From AP-15 sp963818695 (GTDB taxonomy: Bacteria > Pseudomonadota > Alphaproteobacteria > ATCC43930 > CGMCC-115725), in the NCBI GenBank assembly GCA_963818695.1, contig CAWFTG010000003.1:434001-498000 (forward strand): a DNA stretch of 64,000 nt, in the 5' to 3' direction. Below are positions 26,290 through 35,472 of this stretch, piece by piece. The notes below the pieces were generated by a model that worked only from the letters and a program-made list of their open reading frames with translations, searched no databases and had not been told where the DNA came from. A program made the position numbers and the translations under genes. Positions within the stretch are counted from its first letter, which is position 1. Each line of letters opens with the position of its first letter.

Positions 26290-27711
26290 TCACTTGGCTG
26301 GCGTAGCGGGGATCGCCATGCAAGCGGCGAATACCCTCTCGACCGAGATATCGCCAAGATCGGGTTCCATGAGGACATGGACGAGTTTGCCGCGCGGCGC
26401 GCACAGACCTGGATCGGACGCCCGCGAGAACAGGACAACGACCGGGTTTGCACCAGCAGCGGCGACATGGGTGGCGCCGGTGTCGTTTCCCACGGTCAGC
26501 GCGGCCGAGCGCACCAAAGCGGCCAGCGCTGCGACGTCAGTGCGTCCGACGAGGTCCAGGGCGTCGGGGCAAATCTCGCAAATCATGCGGCCGAGATCGG
26601 CTTCGCCGTGGACACCCACCACGACAGGCAGATAGCCGGCGCGTTTCAGTTTTGTCGCCAGCTCGCCATAGCGAGTTGCCGGCCAGCGCTTCGCCAAATG
26701 GCGAGGCGACGAGCCCGGAATCAGCACGACAAAGCGCTTGCCGGAGAGCGCTGCGGGCACAAATCCAGCGGCAGGTAGCCAGGGCATGAGCGAGCCGGGG
26801 TAAATTCCCGCCATGAGCAATTGCTCGGCCTGGCGGTCCATCGTGTGCTGCCGGTTTCGCTGCGGATTGGCGTGCGGGTGAGAACACCGCCACACAATCC
26901 CCGACCATTCCGGCATTCGACCCGGCCGGAAGAGCCAAGCATAGATGCCGGACCGGTCCGAGGTTTGTAAATCATAGATCCGGTCGAACCGGCCGCGGTG
27001 CAGCGAGCGGCGCAGCGCGAGCCAGCCTTCGAGATCGAGCGCCTTTGGGCGACGGTCGATCAAAATGTCGTCGAACAACTGCGTTTGTGCGGCAAGCTCG
27101 GCATAGCGTGGCGTCGTCAGCAGGGTGATCCGGTCGCCCGCGTGATGGCGCCGGATGTCCGGCATCGGGCCGAGTGCCTGGATGAAATCGCCGAGCGCGC
27201 CGAGCTTGATGATCAGAATCTCTCGTGGTGGCCGCGAAGCCACATTTCGGCAGGGCCGCAAGCGGGCAACTTTGTCCAGATCGACATGTCTTGCCAAATC
27301 TTCGAAAGCCCGGAATACCGCGGCGTGCAAGGCTGGATCGAGCGCGCCGATGCTGGCCTTCAACGAGAGGACTAGGCGGCTCGCGGCCGCGACGGCTGGA
27401 GAACATCGGCATTGCTCGACAAGCTCGCGAGCGGCGCGGACGCTGGTTGGAGACACTCCAATTCGCTCGCCGAAGCGCCAGCTAATGAGCGGCCGGCACG
27501 CCAAGTGGACGAGACAGACATCGGATTCGCCCTCGAACCTTTGTAGCAGCCTGTGAATGTCGCGGGCGATGACATACCGGCGATCACGCAGATAACGCGC
27601 TTCGTTCCAAGTGAAAAACGCGTTGAGCGGCGTGTCCGCTGGAAAGGCGTTCGCGTCGAGGCGAGGCGGCAACGGAGTGGTAGACTGAGGCACAGAAACG
27701 ACGATAGCCAC
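26290..27711 (-). CDS. Glycosyltransferase family 9 (heptosyltransferase-like)
   Basis: The C-terminal 300 residues are a GT9 domain of the ADP-heptose:LPS type: EILIIKLGALGDFIQALGPM at the start, VVLIPGSSPRHLAKRWP in the middle and VGNDTGATHVAAAGANPVVV as the nucleotide-sugar motif. An N-terminal extension of about 140 residues (TPLNAFFTWNEARYLRDRRY...) matches no family I know. The start is uncertain: a GTG at 27711 or 27693 is possible, and no good ribosome site was seen. Open sequence further upstream is antisense to the methyltransferase gene. It may add sugars to lipopolysaccharide core or another glycan. Confidence 0.8.
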   Translation of the reverse strand: MAIVVSVPQSTTPLPPRLDANAFPADTPLNAFFTWNEARYLRDRRYVIARDIHRLLQRFEGESDVCLVHLACRPLISWRFGERIGVSPTSVRAARELVEQCRCSPAVAAASRLVLSLKASIGALDPALHAAVFRAFEDLARHVDLDKVARLRPCRNVASRPPREILIIKLGALGDFIQALGPMPDIRRHHAGDRITLLTTPRYAELAAQTQLFDDILIDRRPKALDLEGWLALRRSLHRGRFDRIYDLQTSDRSGIYAWLFRPGRMPEWSGIVWRCSHPHANPQRNRQHTMDRQAEQLLMAGIYPGSLMPWLPAAGFVPAALSGKRFVVLIPGSSPRHLAKRWPATRYGELATKLKRAGYLPVVVGVHGEADLGRMICEICPDALDLVGRTDVAALAALVRSAALTVGNDTGATHVAAAGANPVVVLFSRASDPGLCAPRGKLVHVLMEPDLGDISVERVFAACMAIPATPAK

Positions 27712-27806
27712 GAACTTTATCGAACAATGCCTTTGACCGGGTGTGCCGTTCAAGCAAGCCGGATGACGCAGATCGCTCTTTCGCCGGGATCGCGGATTGA
27801 GGCATC

Positions 27807-28499
27807 GTGTCGCTTTCCGGGGGAACGATCGAGATCGCGATGTTCGAAGCCGAAGCCCGCTGGCTCCGCCGCGCGCTCGACGCGTTCCCGCCCGAGCGTC
27901 TGTCGCCCGTTTTGAACCTCGGCAGCAGCTCGGACGTGGTGCGGAAGGCGGTACAACCTTGGATCGAAGCCGAGGTGTTTTGCCCGCTGCGCCGCCGCGG
28001 CGTCGAAACGGTCCATGTCGACATGCGCGAGTTACCAGGCGTCGACATTCGGGCAGATCTGACGGTTGCTGCCGATGTCCGCCGGCTCGGTGCGGTTGGG
28101 CCAAAGGCGCTGCTTTGCTGCAACCTGCTCGAGCACGTCCCCGAGCCTGGAAGTTTGGCGCAGCATTGTCTCGATCTCCTGCCGCCGGGTGGGCTCGTCT
28201 TTGTCACGGTGCCGTTCAGTTATCCCTATCACCGCGATCCGATCGACACGATGTACCGGCCCAGTCCCGCTGAACTCGGCAACCTGTTTGCCGATGCTCG
28301 CCTCCTCGATGGCCTGATCCTTGGGGCCGGCATGTCCTATCGCGACGCGGTGTGCGCGCGGCCATGGATCCTGCTGCGCCACTTCTGCCGCTTTCCCGTG
28401 CCGTTCCTGTCCTTCGAAAGATGGAAGCGCTCGATGGCGCGGCTATACTGGCTCGTCGCCGAATACCGGATCACCTGCGCCATATTCGAAAAAATATAG
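27807..28499 (+). CDS. Class I SAM-dependent methyltransferase
   Basis: The 230-residue protein starts at a GTG. It has the SAM-binding strand PVLNLGSSSDVVRKAVQ, the acidic end of strand 2 (ETVHVDMRELPGVD) and LLCCNLLEHVPEP, which is the usual post-motif of this class, followed by LPPGGLVFVTVPFSYPYHRD. The C-terminal part is aromatic-rich. It is divergent from the glycosyltransferase gene. By context it may methylate a glycan or lipid; nothing shows the substrate. Confidence 0.8.
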   Translation: MSLSGGTIEIAMFEAEARWLRRALDAFPPERLSPVLNLGSSSDVVRKAVQPWIEAEVFCPLRRRGVETVHVDMRELPGVDIRADLTVAADVRRLGAVGPKALLCCNLLEHVPEPGSLAQHCLDLLPPGGLVFVTVPFSYPYHRDPIDTMYRPSPAELGNLFADARLLDGLILGAGMSYRDAVCARPWILLRHFCRFPVPFLSFERWKRSMARLYWLVAEYRITCAIFEKI

Positions 28500-28514
28500 A
28501 TTATGGCGTATGCC

Positions 28515-29096
28515 TCATGACCGCTTCGCTGTCTGCGCCCGCTTTATTGCCTGCACCACCGCCGGGCGGTGGCTCTCCAGCGCCCATCCTGCGGCGTCAC
28601 GGCCGGTAAAATCAGTCTTATTGGCGCTGGCGCCCTTGGCGAGCAGAGCCAATACGACATCGATATTCCCGCGATTGGCGGCCATCATTAGCGGTGTCAT
28701 ACCGTTCTTGTTTTCCGCATCGACCGGGGCGCCGACATCGAGGAGAAGGCGCGCCGCCTCGACTTGATTGCGATCGGCCGCCAGATGCAGCGGCGTGTTG
28801 CCAAGCTTGTCCTTGACGTCGAGCTTGGCGCTGGCCTTGATCAGAATTGCCAGGATCGTGAGATTACCGTTCATTGCGGCATAATGCAGCCCGGTGCGCC
28901 CCTCCTCGTCGGTCTGGTTCGGGTTTCCCTCGTTGGCTACTAGCGACCTGACCCGGCCCGCATCGTTCTGGCTGGCTGCGCGCGCCACGTTCTCCCAATA
29001 CCCCCCGAAAATATTGACATCGGCATGCACTGCCGGGCCAAGCATAGGGGTACTGAGCGCAGCCAGCATGAGTAGCGTGGTCAGGCGAGTTTTCAT
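28515..29096 (-). CDS. Secreted ankyrin-repeat protein
   Basis: The 193-residue protein has a signal peptide MKTRLTTLLMLAALSTPMLG followed by PAVHA, then about four ankyrin repeats (EEGRTGLHYAAMNGNLTILA, LGNTPLHLAADRNQVEAARL, NGMTPLMMAANRGNIDVVLA). It is probably periplasmic and binds a protein partner. A good ribosome site (AAGGAGAG) precedes the ATG, which overlaps the cobK stop as ATGA. The link with cobalamin genes is therefore real at the transcript level, but its meaning is unknown. Confidence 0.9.
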   Translation of the reverse strand: MKTRLTTLLMLAALSTPMLGPAVHADVNIFGGYWENVARAASQNDAGRVRSLVANEGNPNQTDEEGRTGLHYAAMNGNLTILAILIKASAKLDVKDKLGNTPLHLAADRNQVEAARLLLDVGAPVDAENKNGMTPLMMAANRGNIDVVLALLAKGASANKTDFTGRDAAGWALESHRPAVVQAIKRAQTAKRS

Positions 29097-29872
29097 GACA
29101 CTCTCCTTGCCTCGGGTACACGGTAGGAGCAAGCGAGCCACTCGAGCGCCTCCTCCACGGTGTCCACCCCTTCGCCGGGCTCGGGCGGCGGCCGCCGGAC
29201 CATGATGACGGGGAGACCGCGCTCCCGGGCGGCAATGAGTTTCGCCTCGGTCGCCCCGCCGCCACTCGCCTTGCAAACGAGCACATCAATCGCGTGGCGC
29301 TCGATATGGCTGTGTTCTTCCGCCACAGAGAACGGCCCACGTCCGACGATCACCTCGTAGGACCGCAACGGCAAGGGATGGCGGGGCGGATCCACGAGGC
29401 GTACCAAAAAGTGAACTTCATTCGCGGCACTGAAAGCGGCAATCTCTCTGGCACCGAGGGTGAGCCAGGCGCGCCGCCCGGTGCGATCGACGATCGCGGC
29501 AGCGGCCCTAATATCATCGACTTCGATCCATCGGTTGTGCGGGTGACGTTCCCAAGGGGGCCGCCTCAATAACAGCCGAGGGACATTCGCCTGCTCACAT
29601 GCGAGGCGTGCCGCGGCCGAGATCCGAGCGGCGAAGGGGTGAGTGGCGTCGATCAACCGACCGATGCCGTGCTCGGTCAGATAAGCGGCAAGCCCGGCCG
29701 CGCCGCCAAAGCCGCCGATGCGAACGTGGCCCGCCAGACGGCGCGGGCGTTCGGTCCGTCCGGCCAGCGAGGTCGTGACCTCCAGCGCATCGCCAAAGCG
29801 CGTCGCGGCAGCATGCGCGAGTTCCGCTGCCTCGCCGGTCCCTCCCAGGATTAAGAGACGCTCTCTCGTCAC
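29093..29872 (-). CDS. cobK: Precorrin-6A reductase CobK/CbiJ
   Basis: The 259-residue NAD(P)H-dependent reductase reduces precorrin-6A (or its cobalt form) in corrin ring synthesis. It begins ERLLILGGTGEAAELAHA (nucleotide-binding start) and has RLIDATHPFAARIS and VCKASGGGATEAKLIAARER, the C-terminal family motifs. It overlaps cbiD and the ankyrin gene at both ends by ATGA-type junctions. It is intact and of normal length. Confidence 0.92.
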   Translation of the reverse strand: MTRERLLILGGTGEAAELAHAAATRFGDALEVTTSLAGRTERPRRLAGHVRIGGFGGAAGLAAYLTEHGIGRLIDATHPFAARISAAARLACEQANVPRLLLRRPPWERHPHNRWIEVDDIRAAAAIVDRTGRRAWLTLGAREIAAFSAANEVHFLVRLVDPPRHPLPLRSYEVIVGRGPFSVAEEHSHIERHAIDVLVCKASGGGATEAKLIAARERGLPVIMVRRPPPEPGEGVDTVEEALEWLACSYRVPEARRVS

Positions 29873-30957
29873 GTGCCGACCCGCGCGAGGAAGCTGCCTT
29901 GGCGGTCAACTACCGCAACTTCGACGGCGGTCTTGCCGCATATCGTCGCCAGGGCCACCTCGCGCGCTCGCCCGGCGATGGCCCGAGCTAGTGGTTCCCG
30001 CAATTCGCCGGCGACGCCAAGCATCGCCGCCGCCCCACTAGCGGTGCGCGCGGTCGCCAGAGTGGCGGGCTCGGCACCGAGTTCGCCTAGCATCCCGGCA
30101 AGCCAAGCGGTGTCCACCCGGCTTCTCGCCGAATGCAGATCGAGATGCCCGGCGGCGAGCTTAGCGAGCTTGGCAAAGCCGCCGGCAATCGTCAGCCGCT
30201 TGACCGGGTGACGACGTAAATACTTCAACGTGCCGCCGACGAAATCGCCCATATCGATCAAGGCGTGGTCGGGCAGGTCGTAAAGGCGCTGAACGGCCCG
30301 CTCAGAGGTCGCTCCGGTTGCCGCCGCGATGTGGTCAAGGCGAGCGGCGCGAGCGACATCGATCCCGCGGTGGATGGAGTGGATCCACGATGCACATGAA
30401 TAGGGGACGACGATGCCGGTGGTGCCGAGGACCGAAAGCCCGCCGACAATCCCGAGCCGCAGGTTCATCGTCTTCTCGGCAAGGCGGTCGCCACCGGGGA
30501 TCGCGATCGTCACAGTGACATCCGGCGGGGTCGCATCGACTTCGGCTGCCGCATCGATCAGCATGTCGCGAATCAGTGCGCGTGGTGCGGGATTGATCGC
30601 CGGCTCGCCGACGGCGAGCGAAAGACCGGCCCGGGTCACCGTGCCCACGCCTTCCCCGGCAACGAACCCGATGCCCGAGCCGGGCGCGGCCCATGCGGTT
30701 TCGGCAATAATGAGCGCGCCATGCGTAATGTCGGGGTCGTCGCCGGCGTCCTTGACGACACCGGCGCGGGCGCCGGTATCCGTCAGTTCCGCTAGGGCGA
30801 GCGGAAAGGTCGCCGTTCCCCCTCGCGGCAAATGGATCGCGACTGGATCAGGGAAGCGGCCCGTGAGCATCGCGGCGAAGGCTGCCCGCGAGGCCGCGGC
30901 AGCACAGGCGCCAGTAGTCCAACCTCGGCGCAGCGCTCGGCTCATTCCCGGTGCCAT
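29869..30957 (-). CDS. cbiD: Cobalt-precorrin-5B C1-methyltransferase CbiD
   Basis: The 362-residue protein starts MAPGMSRALRRGWTTGACAA; RGWTTGACAAAAS is the CbiD signature. GGLSVLGTTGIVVPYSCASW and the C-terminal LTIAGGFAKLAKLAAGHLDL support the call. CbiD methylates C1 during ring contraction in the oxygen-independent branch of cobalamin synthesis, taking the place of CobF in the aerobic one. A second ATG at codon 5 is an alternative start. It is divergent from cobA with a short gap, so a shared control region is likely; no cobalamin riboswitch fits there. Confidence 0.93.
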   Translation of the reverse strand: MAPGMSRALRRGWTTGACAAAASRAAFAAMLTGRFPDPVAIHLPRGGTATFPLALAELTDTGARAGVVKDAGDDPDITHGALIIAETAWAAPGSGIGFVAGEGVGTVTRAGLSLAVGEPAINPAPRALIRDMLIDAAAEVDATPPDVTVTIAIPGGDRLAEKTMNLRLGIVGGLSVLGTTGIVVPYSCASWIHSIHRGIDVARAARLDHIAAATGATSERAVQRLYDLPDHALIDMGDFVGGTLKYLRRHPVKRLTIAGGFAKLAKLAAGHLDLHSARSRVDTAWLAGMLGELGAEPATLATARTASGAAAMLGVAGELREPLARAIAGRAREVALATICGKTAVEVAVVDRQGSFLARVGT

Positions 30958-31000
30958 AAACCGATCTTAGCAAAACCGATTAGAATGACTACCTTCTGGC

Positions 31001-31882
31001 ATGCCGACAGCCCCACCGCCGCTGCTCGCGTGCAGGGGACGGGGGTTCGCCGTCTTTCCCGGAAGCGGTCTCGGAGTGATCGACAGCGCCTTTCTCGGTC
31101 TGCCGGAGTTTGAACCTGGCAGCGTATGGCTCGTCGGGGCCGGTCCCGGTGACCCGGGACTTCTCTCCGCTCTGGCGCTGCACGCGCTGGCGCGGGCCGA
31201 CGTCGTCGCTTATGACGCGCTTGTCGATCCGCGCATTCTGCGTTTGGCGCGGCCCGGCGCGACGCTCGACTATGCGGGCAAGCGTGGCGGCCGACCCTCG
31301 CCGAGCCAGCCGGACATCTCGGCGCGGCTGATCCGGCTGGCGCAGGCGAACAACCGCGTCTTGCGCCTGAAGGGCGGCGATCCATGCGTGTTCGGGCGCG
31401 GCGGCGAGGAGGCGCTGGCGCTCGCTCGCGCCGGCGTCCCGTTTCGCATTGTGCCTGGGATTACCGCCGGGATCGGCGGACCGGCTTATGCCGGGATCCC
31501 CGTCACCCATCGCGATACCAATTCCGCTGTTACCTTCCTGACCGGCCATGACAGCGACGGCGACGTCCCCGGGAGCCTCGATTGGGACGCCATCGCGCGG
31601 GGCGCCCCGGTTCTCGTGCTCTACATGGCATCGCGGCATCTGAAGAAAATTACCGAGCGGCTGCTGGAGGCCGGGCGGCGATCCGATGAGCCGATGGCCA
31701 TCATCAGCAAGGCAACCACACCCGCACAATCGGTGCTGGTGTCGACCCTAGGGGAGATCGCAAGGGCGCCGGTCGATATTCAGGTTCCCGCGGTCGTCGT
31801 CATCGGCCGAGTGGTGGGCTTGCGCGCCGCGCTCGATTGGGTTGGCGCGTTGGCGCGGCAGGAGCGCGGCGAGCCATCGTGA
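31001..31882 (+). CDS. cobA: Uroporphyrinogen-III C-methyltransferase CobA
   Basis: This SAM-dependent enzyme adds methyl groups at C2 and C7 of uroporphyrinogen III, the entry step to corrins and sirohaem. The family motifs are VWLVGAGPGDPGLLSALALH (P-loop-like), RLKGGDPCVFGRGGEEA and PGITAGIGGPAYAGIPVTHR. An upstream ATG gives 293 residues; a GTG at 31076 (VIDSAFLGLPEF) is the likelier start by alignment. It overlaps cobB by GTGA. It is a single domain, without the CysG dehydrogenase part. Confidence 0.93.
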   Translation: MPTAPPPLLACRGRGFAVFPGSGLGVIDSAFLGLPEFEPGSVWLVGAGPGDPGLLSALALHALARADVVAYDALVDPRILRLARPGATLDYAGKRGGRPSPSQPDISARLIRLAQANNRVLRLKGGDPCVFGRGGEEALALARAGVPFRIVPGITAGIGGPAYAGIPVTHRDTNSAVTFLTGHDSDGDVPGSLDWDAIARGAPVLVLYMASRHLKKITERLLEAGRRSDEPMAIISKATTPAQSVLVSTLGEIARAPVDIQVPAVVVIGRVVGLRAALDWVGALARQERGEPS

Positions 31883-33258
31883 CCGGGCGCGGGCTGATCC
31901 TCGCCGCCCCCGCCTCCGGAAGCGGCAAAACCTTGGTTACCGCCGGTCTGGCGCGACATTTGCTCCGGCGCGGGCTGAGCGTCGCGACGGCGAAAGCCGG
32001 GCCCGATTTCATCGATCCGACTTTTCATGCTGCGGCCACGGGCAAGCCTTGTTTGAACCTCGATGTCTGGGGGATGCGGTCGGCAACCCTCGCGGCGCTC
32101 GTCGGCGAACTCGAGGGCGGCGCGGACATCGTCCTCTGCGAAGGCGTCATGGGATTGTTCGACGGAACGGGCCACGACGGTGAGACCGGTTCGACCGCCG
32201 AACTCGCCCGCGTGACCGGCTGGCCGGTTGTTCTGGTTGTGGATGCGCGGGGGCAAGGCGCCTCAGTCGCCGCCTTATTGCACGGCTTCGCCAGTCATCA
32301 GCCAGCGGTCCCGCTTTCCGGGGTCATTTTCAACCAGGTTTCGAGCGAACGCCATGGCGCGCTGCTGGCGGCCGCGACGGCTCGGCGTCTGCCGTGTCTC
32401 GCCTGCCTCGGCTCCTTGCCGGCCGACCCGGGATTGGCTCTCACGTCGCGTCATCTCGGCCTCGTGCCGGCAGGCGAAAACGGCGATGCCGAAGCCGCCA
32501 TCGAGCGCTGCGCCGACCATATCGGCGCCTCCGTAGACGTCGAGCGCCTGTTGAGCTTGGCCGTTCGCTCCGTTCTTGCGCCCGCGGCGAGCACCGCCCC
32601 GGTGCTGCCTCTGGGTCGGCGCATTGCGGTAGCCCGCGACGAGGCGTTCTGCTTCGCCTACCACGCGCTGCTCGAAGGCTGGCGCAGTCAGGGCGCCGAG
32701 CTCTCGTTCTTTTCCCCGCTAGCGGACGAGCCGCCCGACGACGACGCCGATGCCGTCTACCTGCCGGGCGGCTACCCCGAGCTTTGGGCGGATCGGCTCG
32801 CATCAGCGGAGAGGTTCATCAGCGGACTCCGCCGGGCCGCGGCTAAACGGGTAGCGATCTATGGCGAATGCGGCGGCTACATGGTTCTCGGCGACGCTCT
32901 GATCGATCGAGAAGGGCGCAATCGGCGGATGTCGGGACTCCTGCCGCTGGTGACGAGCTTTGCCGAACGGCGGCTGCATCTTGGTTACCGACGAGCGACC
33001 TTAAGCGCCGGTACTCCGCTCGGCAGTGTCGGTACCGTGTTTCGGGGACACGAATTTCACTACGCGACGATTAGCCGGCAAGGGACCGCCCCCCCGCTGT
33101 TTTCGGTGTTCGGTACGGCAGATGAACATCTCGGCGCCTGCGGTTTGCGGCAAGGGTCCGTCTTTGGCTCGTTTCTCCATCTCATCGATCGCGAGCCTCC
33201 GCGACAAAATCGATTCGGCACCCGGATGCTCTCGAGCGGAGATTGTAAGCACCACTAG
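31879..33258 (+). CDS. cobB: Cobyrinate/hydrogenobyrinate a,c-diamide synthase (CobB/CbiA)
   Basis: The roughly 459-residue glutamine amidotransferase has an N-terminal ATPase domain (LILAAPASGSGKTLVTAGLA, Walker A) with GPDFIDPTFH and EGVMGLFDG, and a C-terminal GATase1-like domain with the nucleophile Cys in IYGECGGYMVLG and a later FHYATIS motif. It amidates the a and c side chains of the corrin ring. The GTG at 31879 overlaps the cobA stop and starts at the conserved domain; an ATG at 31837 would add 14 residues inside cobA. Intact. Aerobic or anaerobic substrate cannot be told from the sequence. Confidence 0.92.
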   Translation: MTGRGLILAAPASGSGKTLVTAGLARHLLRRGLSVATAKAGPDFIDPTFHAAATGKPCLNLDVWGMRSATLAALVGELEGGADIVLCEGVMGLFDGTGHDGETGSTAELARVTGWPVVLVVDARGQGASVAALLHGFASHQPAVPLSGVIFNQVSSERHGALLAAATARRLPCLACLGSLPADPGLALTSRHLGLVPAGENGDAEAAIERCADHIGASVDVERLLSLAVRSVLAPAASTAPVLPLGRRIAVARDEAFCFAYHALLEGWRSQGAELSFFSPLADEPPDDDADAVYLPGGYPELWADRLASAERFISGLRRAAAKRVAIYGECGGYMVLGDALIDREGRNRRMSGLLPLVTSFAERRLHLGYRRATLSAGTPLGSVGTVFRGHEFHYATISRQGTAPPLFSVFGTADEHLGACGLRQGSVFGSFLHLIDREPPRQNRFGTRMLSSGDCKHH

Positions 33259-33332
33259 CCGCGCTTCTAAACCGCCTTTCGCGCGTGCTTCTGGACACCG
33301 CGCCGCCTCGATAGGCTCGCCATTCACGGCGG

Positions 33333-34055
33333 GTGATTAGAGAATTGGAACTGGAAGATCCCCGAGGGCAGTATTTGGCGGTGTACGATTCCGACGCTCG
33401 CGTTTCGATCCGGGTCAGCCCGCGGGCGCGCCGGATCGCATTGCGGATCGACGCGGCCGAACACAAAGTCGAACTCATTCTACCCCCGGGCGTGCCGACG
33501 AGCCATGGTTTGCGGTTTCTCGCCGCCAAGCGGGGATGGATCGCGGCCCGCCTCGCAGCCCTGCCGCAACCGGTGCGGTTCGCTGAGGGTGCCGTAATAC
33601 CGGTGCTCGGCATCCCTCATCGCATCCGGCGCGAGGACGACCCGGTAGCGCCGCCGGTGGCGATCCGTGATGGCGAGATCCGGGTGCGCGGCGATCCCGC
33701 TCATATCGAGCGCCGGGTGCATGATCACCTCGTCTCTATGGCGCGCGCCGAGTTTGCTGACCGGGCGCGGCCTCTTGCAGCACGGATCGGACGCAAGCTG
33801 GCGCGTGTCGGCGTACGTGACACGAAGAGCCGATGGGGGAGCTGCTCCGGCCAGGGGAACCTCTCGTTCAGCTGGCGGCTCATCTTTGCGCCCGAACCGG
33901 TACTCGACTATGTCGTCGCGCACGAGGTGGCGCATCTCGCCGAGATGAACCACGGGCCACGCTTTTGGCGCCTGGTGGACAGCCTTTCACCCGATAGCGC
34001 CGCAGCGCGGGCATGGCTCAAACGGCATCGCAGCCAGTTGTTTTCCTACGGCTGA
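33333..34055 (+). CDS. YgjP-like zinc metallopeptidase (DUF45, M48-related)
   Basis: The 240-residue protein has the metal motif YVVAHEVAHLAEMNHGPRFW (HExxH with a distal His) and TKSRWGSCSGQGNLSFSWRL, both diagnostic of the YgjP/DUF45 group. It is likely cytoplasmic. The start is a GTG. It overlaps the 3' end of the convergent AmpG-like gene by about 38 bases. Biological role unknown. Confidence 0.9.
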   Translation: MIRELELEDPRGQYLAVYDSDARVSIRVSPRARRIALRIDAAEHKVELILPPGVPTSHGLRFLAAKRGWIAARLAALPQPVRFAEGAVIPVLGIPHRIRREDDPVAPPVAIRDGEIRVRGDPAHIERRVHDHLVSMARAEFADRARPLAARIGRKLARVGVRDTKSRWGSCSGQGNLSFSWRLIFAPEPVLDYVVAHEVAHLAEMNHGPRFWRLVDSLSPDSAAARAWLKRHRSQLFSYG

Positions 34056-35472
34056 TCGGTGGTCTCGCGGCGCGCTCCGACTGCATGATCCAGACGAGGA
34101 GGCAAAGTCCAGGCAGGCAGGCCGCGGTTGCGAACACGAAAAACGGGCTCCAGCCGAGGGCGTCCGCCAGCAGGCCGCCCGATGCCGACAAGGTCGTCCG
34201 GCCGATCGCCGCGAGCGAGGTCAAGAGCGCATACTGTGTCGCGGTGAAGGCGATGTTGCAGAGGCCGGACAGGTAGGCGACGAATGCCGCCGATCCCATG
34301 CCGCCGGTGAGGTTTTCGACCCCAATCGTCAGCGCCAAGGTAGGCACATCGTGCCCGACCCAGGCTTGCAGCACATACATCAGGTTCGACAGCATCTGGA
34401 GGACGCCGCAGACGAGGAGCGCCTGGAAAATGCCGAACCGCAGCACGACGACACCCCCCGCGGCGAGACCGGCGAGGTTCGCGACAAAACCGTAGGCTTT
34501 GCCGATATTGGCGACCTCGACCTTGGTGAACCCGAGTGACACGTAGAGTGGGTTCGACATCGTTCCGGCGAGCGCGTCGCCGAATTTGTAGAGGATCACA
34601 AAGGAGAGGATGGCCAGCGCGCCGCGGCGGCCGAGCATATCGGCAAAAGGGGCAACGACGGCACGCTCGAGCCAGGCTGCAACCCGAGTAAGCGGCGAAT
34701 CACCAGGCAGGGGTTCGAGCGGGCGAATGCCCCCCGGCTCGGGGGTAAACCAGACCGCGGTCATGCCGACGAACATCAGCCCGGCCATCAGCGCGTAGGC
34801 GAAGTTCCAGCCGCCAAAGCTTGCGGCATAGAGCGCTCCGGCCGAGGCGGCGAGCATGCCGAAGCGATAGCCCCACTGCGTAGCGGCGGCGCCGGCGCCC
34901 TGCTCCTCAGGCCGCAATAGCTCGATCCGATAGGCGTCAATGACGATGTCCTGGCTCGCCGACAGGAACGCGACGATTACGGCGGCAACCGCGGTCAGGC
35001 CGGGATCGGATCGCGGGTCGGTAAAGCCGAGCGCCAGGATCGCGATCGCCAGAGCCGGCTGGATCGCCAACGCCCAGCCGCGCCGACGCCCGAGGCGGGC
35101 GGTCAGGATCGGAATCGGCAGCCGGTCGATTGCTGGCGACCACAGGAATTTGAGGCTGTAAGAAACTCCGACGAGTGCGAATAGGCCAATCGAAGTGCGA
35201 GAGACGCCGACCTCCGAGAGCCAAAAGGATAATGTCCCGAAGGTCAGCGCGAGTGGCAGCCCGCTCGCAAACCCCATCAGCAGCACCGCAATCAGCCGCG
35301 GCTCGCGGTAAACGGCGAGCGACGCAAGCCAGCCCGTCGCGGCGCCCTCAGAGGTGTCGAGGAAACCCGCCGAATTCTCCCTCTCTGCCCTCGGGGGCGG
35401 AGAGGGTCGGGGTGACGTGGGGGACGCCGCAGCTCGCGAATTCGGCGCCAACCACCTCACCCTCCCCATCGC
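34018..35472 (-). CDS. AmpG-like MFS permease (muropeptide transporter family)
   Basis: A 12-span major facilitator protein with AmpG-like features: LMGFASGLPLALTFGTLSFWL (span 1), SATDxxDAY-like loop ASQDIVIDAYRIELLRPEEQ, and SLGFTKVEVANIGKAYGF. AmpG imports anhydro-muropeptides for cell-wall recycling. The start is uncertain. The conserved part begins near LAVYREPRLIAVLL, but the region just upstream is a REP-like repeat and no good start follows it. The ATG at 35472 lies inside the repeat and is the nearest in frame, so the repeat may have replaced the original start. Confidence 0.8.
   Translation of the reverse strand, partial: AMGRVRWLAPNSRAAASPTSPRPSPPPRAERENSAGFLDTSEGAATGWLASLAVYREPRLIAVLLMGFASGLPLALTFGTLSFWLSEVGVSRTSIGLFALVGVSYSLKFLWSPAIDRLPIPILTARLGRRRGWALAIQPALAIAILALGFTDPRSDPGLTAVAAVIVAFLSASQDIVIDAYRIELLRPEEQGAGAAATQWGYRFGMLAASAGALYAASFGGWNFAYALMAGLMFVGMTAVWFTPEPGGIRPLEPLPGDSPLTRVAAWLERAVVAPFADMLGRRGALAILSFVILYKFGDALAGTMSNPLYVSLGFTKVEVANIGKAYGFVANLAGLAAGGVVVLRFGIFQALLVCGVLQMLSNLMYVLQAWVGHDVPTLALTIGVENLTGGMGSAAFVAYLSGLCNIAFTATQYALLTSLAAIGRTTLSASGGLLADALGWSPFFVFATAACLPGLCLLVWIMQSERAARPPISRRKTTGCDAV

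Noticed and set aside
30958..31000. Cobalamin riboswitch between cbiD and cobA
   Set aside because: The gap is too short and no B12-box-like sequence was seen.
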